A stretch of 64,000 bases of DNA. Origin: Pirellulales bacterium. Lineage in GTDB: Bacteria; Planctomycetota; Planctomycetia; Pirellulales; JALHPA01. A model generated the notes under the pieces. It was not told where the DNA came from, did not search any database, and saw only the letters and a program-made list of their open reading frames with translations. The position numbers and the translations under genes are program-made. Shown piece after piece: positions 36,378-46,000 of this stretch. The stretch's first letter is position 1, and each line of letters begins with the position of its first letter. The stretch is from NCBI GenBank assembly GCA_033762255.1, contig JANRLT010000017.1, positions 1 to 64,000 of the forward strand. Direction: 5' to 3'.

Positions 36378-39300
36378 ATGAGGGCTGTCCTTTTTTTATC
36401 GCATGCGACTGTGATTTGGCGTCATCCTTTGCTGTTGCGGATCGGGCCGTGGCTCCGGGGGGCATGTTTTGTCCTGATCGGCCTGGTGGCATTATGGACG
36501 ACCAGTCTTTTGGCCCAACCAGCGGGTGATCGACCGTCGTCGGCGGTGTCGTCCCCCGCACCAGCGGCGGACCAAACTCAGACAAACTCCGACAGCGCTC
36601 GGGGGCCATCCGCCGCGGATGCGGCGCTCAGCGAAAAGATGCCGACCCCCGGGGTGACCATGCCGCTTCCCCCGGTGCCCAAGAGTGAATCAGAGGGGGA
36701 CTCCCCCCTGCGTGACTCCGTCGATCAAGATGCGGGATCCGCACCCGGTCAGGAACATGCCAAATCACGTTTGGACGCGGGCGCAGCGGCCGCAAACGAG
36801 AATTCCCCGGGAAGCGGCGCGTCACGACAGGCCCCCACCAATCCAAAAGAATTAGAAATGGCCCCGCTTGCGGTTCCAGCGGCATCGACAGCGCCGGGAA
36901 CAGTTGAGCCCGGGGCGATGTCCCCCGTGCCAAATTTAACCCAGGCCGAATTTCAAGCCTGGAAAGGAAACCAGGGAGCGGGAGGTCTAGGGGGCCAGCC
37001 TTTGGCCACATTGCAACAAGTCACCCTGATTGGTCAAACCCTGCGGCAAGCGGTGGAACTAGAAGCAACGCTGGAAATCCACGTGCATGAATCTAACAAC
37101 GGCTGGGTGAGCATTCCCCTGGGTTTGCGCGAGGCGGCCTGGCAAGCCCCGCCAAAATATAGCGGGAACGGCGAACACATCGTGCATTTTGATCCCGAAG
37201 CGGATGAATATCGTTGTTGGATCAAAGCCGCTCCCAACACGCAACATCGGTTGACAGCGCGGCTATTGCTGCCATTAACTGGGAGTGGACCGGAACGGCG
37301 GTTAGAGTTTAACTTGCCGCTGGCGGGGGCCACTTCCCTCAAGCTGCTCGTACCAGCCCCCGTGGTCACGGTCTTGGAATCCTCCGGTACGCCCGATCCC
37401 GAAATTACCCAAACCGCCGAAAATCAGTCTCAAATCGAAGTTCTGGGCCTAAAGGGGGAATATGTTTTGGCTTGGCGGGAATTGGCCGCCAACGCCAATC
37501 AAATGCTCCCGCAAATCGAAGCCACCGGCGCGCAGCTCATTCGAATCGACGGAAGAACTATTTCCACGGCGGCGCGATTGATCTTACGCGGGTACGGCGC
37601 CGAATTTGAACGGGTGCGGGTCAAGCTGCCCCCCAAATCGATTTTGACCAGTGGATCGGGCAAGGGTTATGCCGTTTCCACGGTGGCGGGAACAAATGGC
37701 GAAATCGTGGAAGTTCTTTTTGATGTCAAAACCTTGGGACCGATCGAGGTGCGCCTGCAGACCGAGAGGATTTTGGACGTCAACAATCCCAACGAAAACC
37801 TGGACGTGGCAGGATTTCAGGTGCAAGAAGCCCTGCCGCATCGCCAGGGAGGGCAAATTGCCGTTAGTGTTGTCGGGGATTGGCGATTAACTTGGGACAA
37901 GCAAAGCCGGGTTCGTCCGATTGCCGCTTTTGGCGAATTGACCAACTCGCGGGATTTTAGCGCCATTTGGGAGTATGTCGGCCAACCTTATGAGTTGGAA
38001 CTGCGGGTCGCTCCCCGACGGACGGTGCTGGCGGTCGATGCCGCCCACCAGCTGCGGCTAAGGGAACGGGAGGCCCTGCTCGAGACCACATTAAAGTACA
38101 ACATTCGCGGGGCCCGCGCGGGAGCGGTCAGCGTTGATCTGCGGGGATGGAATTTGGAAGAAGTCAGCCCCATCGATCTGGTGAACTCCGCCGCGATCGA
38201 GACCGAGGGGTCGGGGCTGGTGCAGATTCCCCTCGCGGCGCCCGCCTTGGGAAATTTTGAATTAAAACTCAAGGCCCGCCGCAACGACATTCGCCCCGAG
38301 CGGCAAAACGCCATCCCCCTGCCGGTCGTGGTGGCGGACATTCCCGGTAATTTAACCCTGGAAGTGACCGCCGCCGAAAATCTCGAGTTAGAACCCGTGC
38401 CGGGACAGCATCAGCAATTATCCCAATTACTCAACACCGAGTTGCCCGTGAATCCGGGGGCGATATCGTGGAATTATCGGCTGGAAGGGCAACCCGCCCT
38501 ATTCTCCGCTCGTCTGCTTAACCGTCCTAAAATTGTGCAAGGGGTCAACCTGGCCGAATGCCGGCTTTCTCCCACGGAGTTATTCGTCCGTCAAGACTTG
38601 GAATTTCATGTGCCCGAGGCCCCCATCGCGCAACTGCAAGTCGCCGCGCCGGAAAGCCTTTTGCGGCAAACAACCCTCGCCTGGGAATTAGACGGCCTCC
38701 CCGTCAAGCCCAGCGGCCCCCCCGCCTGGGATGCGCCCGGCAAACGTTGGGTCTGGACATTTTCGCTCCCCCAGCCGCGCGGAGGCGTCATACCCCTGAC
38801 CGTTAGCTACCGCGCTTTGCAAAATTTCACTCGCCAGGCTACCGCCAAGCTGCAATTCGCCTTGTTTGTCCCCATCGCCGATCAGCATTCGCGGCAAGAG
38901 GTTTCCCTGCAGGCCGCGCCGGGGTTGCGTTTGGGCACCGAAACCCTAAATGCCGATTGGAAAGTCTTGCCCTTGGGGGAAAGGGCGGATGGAACGGCTA
39001 TCCGCCTGGTGGCCGACCAACCTCGCACCGATCTTTCCGTAACCGTGCAAACCACCAGCGCCCCACGGGCGGGGTGGTCGATTGAACGTGGTTGGGTCCA
39101 AACCTGGATCAGCGAAAATGAACGCCAAGAGCGGGCCGTGTATCAACTGCGTGGTTGGGCTTTGCCAGAGAAAATTCTTTTGCCCTCAGGCGCTAGCGGG
39201 TCCGACGCCCAAGTCCTGTGGAACGGGGCGGCCCTGGCCGTGGAACTATCCGGCGACAGTGAATTGCGTCTCCCCACAACTTTGCCTTTTTCCCTTGGGA

Positions 39301-40034
39301 CAGAGTCTGGTCTGGCGGCGCCTTTGCAACAATTGGAAATTCGCTATCGCTACACGACGCCCCCCGGATTATGGAGTCTAGAGTTTCAGGCCCCGCGGCT
39401 GGTGCCCGGCGCATGGCATCAACAGTTATATTGGCAAATCCTCGTCCCGCCCCGATGGCATCTGATTAACGATCCGGCCAATTGGCAGCCCGAGGCACAT
39501 TGGAATTGGCAAGGGGGATATTGGGGACGCAGTCCCACATTGACCCAAACCGAATTGGAAAATTGGAGCGGCGCCGTCACTGAAAATCCACTCCCCGCCA
39601 GCGTGAATTCGTATCTGTTCAGCGGTATTGGCGAATTGGACCATGCCCGGGCATGGTTCGCCCCCCGCTGGTTATTGACTTGGGTGGGAGGACTGGTGGG
39701 TTTTGGCCTGGGTGTGGCTCTTTGGCGGTTTGCCATTTTGCGACATCCCCTTAGTTTGATCGTGGGTGGCCTGGTGTTGGTCAGTTTGGGAATGGCGTGG
39801 CCCGAGCCATTGATCTTGGGGGGACAAACCTTGCTTGTGGGCTTGCCGCTATTATTGATTGCGGGCCTGTTGCGCAGAATTTTAGGCGCGCCGCCGACAC
39901 CGCAAACCACCGCTACCCCGGAACGCGGTTCCAGCCTCAATTCCCAACTATTAAAGCCCCTGGGAGGGGCTCTTCCCCATTCCGGCTCGACAGCCACGGT
40001 TAACCTGCCGGTTACCATGGAGCCGCAAGCATGA
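36378..40034 (+). CDS. Giant secreted, membrane-anchored protein A (unknown)
   Basis: 1218 residues. A signal peptide (about 20-46, ending LLAQPA) leads to a low-complexity Pro/Ala/Ser linker (to about 190), about 900 residues rich in beta strands, and two or three transmembrane helices at about 1095-1171 (WLLTWVGGLVGFGLGVALWR and others). The bulk would lie in the periplasm, anchored by its end. I recognise no catalytic domain. The strand pattern (YRCWIKAAPNTQHRLTARLL, then FNLPLAGATSLKLLVPAP) recurs in the next gene. It overlaps that gene by 4 nt (ATGA), so the two proteins are made together and probably form one complex. Confidence 0.85.
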   Translation: MRAVLFLSHATVIWRHPLLLRIGPWLRGACFVLIGLVALWTTSLLAQPAGDRPSSAVSSPAPAADQTQTNSDSARGPSAADAALSEKMPTPGVTMPLPPVPKSESEGDSPLRDSVDQDAGSAPGQEHAKSRLDAGAAAANENSPGSGASRQAPTNPKELEMAPLAVPAASTAPGTVEPGAMSPVPNLTQAEFQAWKGNQGAGGLGGQPLATLQQVTLIGQTLRQAVELEATLEIHVHESNNGWVSIPLGLREAAWQAPPKYSGNGEHIVHFDPEADEYRCWIKAAPNTQHRLTARLLLPLTGSGPERRLEFNLPLAGATSLKLLVPAPVVTVLESSGTPDPEITQTAENQSQIEVLGLKGEYVLAWRELAANANQMLPQIEATGAQLIRIDGRTISTAARLILRGYGAEFERVRVKLPPKSILTSGSGKGYAVSTVAGTNGEIVEVLFDVKTLGPIEVRLQTERILDVNNPNENLDVAGFQVQEALPHRQGGQIAVSVVGDWRLTWDKQSRVRPIAAFGELTNSRDFSAIWEYVGQPYELELRVAPRRTVLAVDAAHQLRLREREALLETTLKYNIRGARAGAVSVDLRGWNLEEVSPIDLVNSAAIETEGSGLVQIPLAAPALGNFELKLKARRNDIRPERQNAIPLPVVVADIPGNLTLEVTAAENLELEPVPGQHQQLSQLLNTELPVNPGAISWNYRLEGQPALFSARLLNRPKIVQGVNLAECRLSPTELFVRQDLEFHVPEAPIAQLQVAAPESLLRQTTLAWELDGLPVKPSGPPAWDAPGKRWVWTFSLPQPRGGVIPLTVSYRALQNFTRQATAKLQFALFVPIADQHSRQEVSLQAAPGLRLGTETLNADWKVLPLGERADGTAIRLVADQPRTDLSVTVQTTSAPRAGWSIERGWVQTWISENERQERAVYQLRGWALPEKILLPSGASGSDAQVLWNGAALAVELSGDSELRLPTTLPFSLGTESGLAAPLQQLEIRYRYTTPPGLWSLEFQAPRLVPGAWHQQLYWQILVPPRWHLINDPANWQPEAHWNWQGGYWGRSPTLTQTELENWSGAVTENPLPASVNSYLFSGIGELDHARAWFAPRWLLTWVGGLVGFGLGVALWRFAILRHPLSLIVGGLVLVSLGMAWPEPLILGGQTLLVGLPLLLIAGLLRRILGAPPTPQTTATPERGSSLNSQLLKPLGGALPHSGSTATVNLPVTMEPQA

Positions 40035-43000
40035 TCACGCGCGTGGTGGGGACGGGCTGGTGGAAATTGACCAAAGGGTGGCCGGGATTGCTGGCGCTGC
40101 TCGTCTGGTTTGCCGGCGCATGTCTCTTGGCCAATGCCCAGACGTCCGATTTTAGCAAGGAGCTTTTTCCCCCGGCTCCTCCGTTGTTCAGCACCGAAAA
40201 GACCCCCCGTCCCCGGCCGATCACTCCGCCAGCTTCGTCTCGTACTCCCAGTAGTGCCACAACGACTAACGGTGCCACGACGACATCCAGCCTGAACACG
40301 TTGGGGATGGCCGCGCTGCCACCGGCTCCCGCCAGTTGGGGTGGGGACTTGCCTGCACAATTGCGGCGGATCGATGTGCCGGGGGAAAGCCACTCCCCCG
40401 CGGATTTTACTCAACGGGGCTACGTGGCGGTGGATCGCGAGCAATTTGACAAGGCATGGAAGCAGTGGCTATCCCGCGCGTCAGCCCAACCTCGCGGCTC
40501 GCGACGGCAGCTTGACGATCATCCCCCCGAGGCCCGCCAAGGAGTCATCCTCGAATCGCTGGCTTGTGACTGGGACTTGCGGGAAGAAGAACTGGTCGGA
40601 ACGATTGAAGGCCAGGTCCGGTTGCTTCAGGACACCCCTTGTCTGTTGACATTGACGCCTTGGCCTTGGATCACCTCCGCCGGTAGCTGGCGGGATTCCC
40701 CCGGGGAATTGATTGCCGGCATGAACGCCCGGGGAGAATATCAAATTTGGGTCCCCGCTAGCGGGACTTTTCGCTTATCGGTCAAATGGCCCGCCCAGGT
40801 GGTGGACAAGGACCTGGTATTTGCCGGTCGCTTGCCCGCGGCGTTGTCGCGGACGCTTAGTCTGTCGATGCCCGCGATGACCCAGGCGCAGACCACGGCT
40901 TTGGTTCCGGTAAAGCGCGAGGAACTACCCGAGAACCGCGTGCGCGAGACCTGGCAACTGGCCGGCGAAGAAGATTTTCAATTGCGGATCGGGCGGCAAG
41001 CCCAGGTGGAGGGGGATCAGCCCCAGGCATTCGCGATCCGGCCGACAATTATCTATGAAGCGGGCCCTCAGGGGCTGCAACTGCTGTGGGAAGGCAAATT
41101 AGTGGGGCCAAATTTGCCCAATAACCGGTTATTAGTAAAGTGCGACGCTGATTTGAAAATATTGGAAGTAAAGTCGGGAACGCAAAAGTTGGGATTTGAA
41201 TTGCTGGCGGCGGACGCGGCGGGGGGAAGCACCTACGCGCTGGACATGCCGCGCCAGGAATTGGGCAAGATGTTGCAAATCCTGGCGGCGGCTCCGCTGC
41301 ACACCGGCGACTTGTGGCAGCTACCGCAATTGCATTTGGAAGAAGTCCTCTTGCAAGAAGAAAACTGGCAACTGTTAACCCTGGCTCCCTTTGCATTGGA
41401 TCAGTTGGAGCTGCGCGACTGTCGCCAAACACTGGCCGAAACACTGCGCGGCAAACTCCCCGGCGAAGCCATTCATTTACAGACCATCGGCAAAGAGCCG
41501 CAAATTCTTGCCTTGTATCGTTGGCAGCAGGCGCGCGGCGCTTGGTCCAGCGGCTTGGAGTTGACCAGCGCTGACAATGACGCCATTCGCGCCACTTGGA
41601 CCGCCGAAGTTGAATTAGAACAGGGCGAACTGGCCCGGTTAGAGATCGAAGTGGCCGATTTTTGGAATGTCGAATCCCTCGAAAGCAGCCCCGCGGATTC
41701 CACGGGCAGTTGGACGCGGACCCATCAGGACCACGGGGTTGACCTGTATAGCCTGCAATTTGCCCAACCCTTGCGCGAACGGCGCTTGCTGCGGTTTGTC
41801 CTGCGCGCCACGGCTCCCCGGGCCAGCGGCGCGGCACAGATTTCCGCCGCGCAGTTGGATCTGGCGCGGGTGGTGGGTCTGCCCCGGCAGGCGGGCTATT
41901 TATCGCTCAACTTAGGGGGGACCTGGCAACCGCGGTTTTTACCCGCCCCCCCCAAAAAACTCGATCCCCGGCAATTGACCACCGCCGAATTAGCCCTATT
42001 TGGCGAAGAGACGCCGGAGCAGTTGTACGCCTGGCCCGGCGCGGCGGAGGGATTTGCCTTGCGCCTGGAACGGACGACACCCGCCACCTTGGCCGAACTC
42101 GAAACTCGCATACGCGTGGGGCAATCGGAAATCCACGAGGAATTTCATGTCCGTTTTCCGGCGGGGACACCCCATCCGCGCCGTTTGACCCTCTTACTGA
42201 CCGAATTGCACGAAACGCCGATTACCTGGCGCTTGCACGGCTCGCGCGCCCCCTTGAACGCATGTCGCCGTTTATCCATTCCCGAACAACTACAGCTTGA
42301 CTGGCCCATGACGGGAGAAGCCTGGGAATTGACGCTGCCGACCTCGCGCGGGGAGACATGGGGATTAATTGGCGAACGTCGCCTGCCGTTGGCGGGCGAA
42401 GCCCGGCCCACGTTGTTGGCGTTGCCGGCGGCCTTTGCGCAGCGGGGAGTATTAACGGTCTCTTCGCCGCGCAATCCGGCCCCCGTGGTGCGGGCCGAAC
42501 AAGCGGTCATTTTGCCCTTGGAGGCCGCTTCGGCGGGGGAAGAACCCCTGCTGGGCCGCTGGGAATACTTATCACCGACCCGCTCTCTTCATTTGCGCGA
42601 TTCCCCTATTCGCATTGTGTGCGAGGGAGAATTATCCCGCCAGGCCGAGCCTCGGCAACCCGTGATCTGGCTGGCGGAACTGGAAACGTTTTGTTCGGAA
42701 CAACCGGCCTGGCTACAGCGGATGACCTTGTCGGTGGAGCAATTTGGCCCTTCGGAAATTCCCGTTCAAATGCCCGCGGGCCGCACGCTTCAAGCCGCGC
42801 TATGGAATGGCCAACCCCTGGCATGGAGCGGCGATCCCCAAGAGCCGCGCCTGGTCAAACTTTCGCTCCCCGCATCCGACCGTTATGGAAGCTTGCAGTT
42901 ACGCTGGACCACTCCCCGCGCTCGCCACTGGTTGGGACTAAAGGCGCAGCCGGAATGGCCCGAACTGCGGATAACTCCCCTCGCGCGACGATGGAAAATT

Positions 43001-46000
43001 TGGTCTCCCCCCGAGTTGACTCCCTTGTGGGGTAGGGACTGGCCTAGCCGGGATGGGCGAGGCGCCGACACGCGCTGGAGCCAAATTTTCAGCCATTGGA
43101 GGCAACAACCGGGGACGCCGCTCTGGGGGCTGGGGAATATTTTTAGCGAATTTGCCCCGGAACAAACAGCTCTCTCGATCCAGCCAGAGGTTTTTTGGCA
43201 AAAGTTGTCACAGCAATTATCCCGGCAGCGTAATGCTCAGGCGGGGGGAGTCACTCCGGATACCCTGGCCACTCCCGTACCGAACCGGCAGCCGCCGTCC
43301 GCCAGTCCGGGACCGCGCTCCACTTGGGGCCAATTACTCCCCGCTGCTTGGCGGGACGCGGCGCTATCCCAGGACGACTTGCCGGAATTATGGATCGATC
43401 AAGACGCGTTTTCGACACTGGGCGTGTTTCCCGATTTACCCCCGCTGCCCCCGTTAAAAGCAGCCAGTTCACTGACCAAAGCCCCCAATCAGGCGACCAC
43501 TTCCCCGTTTGTCCAAAGCCCGGGGGAATTGCCAGCTAAATTCATTTTAATTCAATTTCCCACGGGCTGGTTGTTAACCACGCGGGGACAATTGGTCCAG
43601 TGGCCCACGGCGGTCCCACTGGCCCGGGGGGAACGTTGCTACGGATTTCCCGTGGGCCAGGAGCTTTCCGCCCTGGCCGAATTTCAACGCATCCAGTCAC
43701 TCGCTTGGCCGACGATTGTTCCGCTGACAAATTGGCAAGCCGCTCCCACCACCACGACCGATTCGTGGCAAGCGGGACCGGCCTCGACAACATTTCCCGC
43801 GGATGCCACACACGGCGCGGTTTCGGCTTGGCTGCCGAGAATTGTCCCCGAAACCTCCTCCGGAATTTTACTGGTTCATCAACCGCTAGTGTTGGCCATC
43901 GCCTGGGCGGGCTTTTTTTTATTGCTAGGGACCTCGGTGTGGTGGCTTCCCTGGCGTGCTCCCTTTAAGGTGCTGTTGTTAACGGCGGGACTAGTCAGCC
44001 TGTGGTTGTTGCCCTGGGGTTTGATCAGTTGGGGCCAGGCGTGGCTGGCATCGATTATCGTCGCGCAACTTTTACGCTGGCTCCAATTTTGGCCTTGGTG
44101 GGGTTGGACCGCCCAGCCAAATAATTCTGCCGCACGCGCGGTGCCTGGCATGGTCGCGGCCAGTTGGGCCATCGCCCTGGGATTGGGGTGCGAAGTGTGG
44201 GTTCTTTTCGCTGCTCCCGCCATGGCCCAGCCGGAACCGGTAAACATAACAACGGAAGTGGTGCTGGATGCGCCGGCGATCAGTTTGCGTCCGTCAGCAA
44301 TTCTGGTTTATGCGCGGGTCAATGCCCAACAACAGGCGGTGGATAATGTCCTGTGGGTACCGGCGGAATTGTGGAAACAACTGCACTCCCCCCCCCAGCC
44401 GCCTTCCACGGCCCGCACGGATTACTTATTACAAAGCGCGGAGTACGAGGGATCATTGCGGCGCATGCAGTCCTCTGATCGTCCGCGCCCCGGTCGATGG
44501 CAGGCCGATTGGCGAATCCACACTTTTCTTGCGGAGCAATGGGTGGGGTTGCCCTTTCCAGCGCGGGGGGCGGTGTTGATTCCGGATGCGATTCTCCTGG
44601 ATGATCAGCCCGCCAGTTGGCGCTGGTCCGCGGATGGAGGGGAATTACAGTTTTTTGTGCGCGCGCCGGGGGGGCATCGCCTGCGAGTGGGATTTTTGCC
44701 CCGGATGCGCGAATCAGGAATGCAACCCGGGTTAGAGCTAAGCCTGCCCCGCGCGCCGCGTAATTCCCTGCGCATCACGGCCCCCGAGGATTTACGTTGG
44801 AGTTCCAACCTGAAAGATGAAAAAACCTTTGCCGCCCAACAATCAACCGCCCCGTTGGAGTTCAGCGCGCGGGAAACGTTGCGGGTGGATTGGCCCAACC
44901 AGGAGGCGGCCAACGCCTTGGTCGTGCAGGCGGAGTTGGAATTATTACAATGGTTGCGGGTGCGTCCTGGGGCAGCGCAGCTAGAGGTGCGCATCCCTAT
45001 TCGGGTGGTGGCGGGGCAATTGCGCGGGATCGAGCTGGTGGTGGACGAACGTTTGCAACTCCTTACCCAAGTCGGCTCCGCGGACCTTCCCTGGCGGGCG
45101 ATGCGGCGGGGACGGACGTTGCAACTGGAATTTCCCCAGCCCATCCAAGATCGAGCCACCGTGCAACTGTCATTTTTAATCCGGGACTTTGCCGGCTTGG
45201 GAATACTGACTCCCCCCCAATGCGAAGTCATCGGCCAAACCATCAAATCCGCGTGGTTGTTTGGCTCGGTGGATAGCTCCCTCAACCATCGCGAATTGTC
45301 CCAGACGCCGCAGGTGGAAATCCCCCCCCGCGAAATTCAACGTCTTTGGCCGGAGGAATCCACCGCCCCGCAGTTTGTCTACAACTGGCAAAAACCACCA
45401 TCTGATTGGCGGTTAGAAATCTCTCCGCGCGATCCCCAAATTTCCCTCGCTCGGGAATCCACCCACATCGCCCTGGCCCGTCCTTTGGCCAACTGGTCCA
45501 GCACCTTGTCACTGACGATTGCCGACGGCGCTGTCTGGCGATTGGCGGGCACACTCCCCACCAACTTTGAGCTGGAACACGTCGTGGTCCGGCAAGACCG
45601 ACAGACGGTCCCTTGTCGTTGGGCACGGGGCGCGCCGGGACATTTTAGCCTGTTTTTTGAATCTCCCGTGGGGGGTGAACTGATTGTCGCCCTGCATGGA
45701 CGTCAAAGCCTGGCTGAGACGAGGGGCACTTATTGGTCATGGATAGGTGTTCAGGAACAAACGGCCCAGGTCCGCGAACTACTGGTCGAACATGCGGCAA
45801 ATTTGCATGCCCAGGTGCAAATACCCGCTGGCTTTACTAAACTTACCGCGGCGGAGACGACCGCGGCGCGTCAAGCCGCGCAGCAGGCTACAGACGAATC
45901 TTGGCCTAGTGCCCTCTCGGCGTTGATACCCTTACCTGGCCTGCGCGCCATCAATGCCGGTTCCCCGGTCAGGCTAGAATGGCGGGCTAATTCTCCCACC

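Noticed and set aside
39419-40444. A 341-codon frame opposite the junction of the giant genes
   Set aside because: It spans the end of one gene and the start of the next and has Arg/Pro-rich shadow composition.
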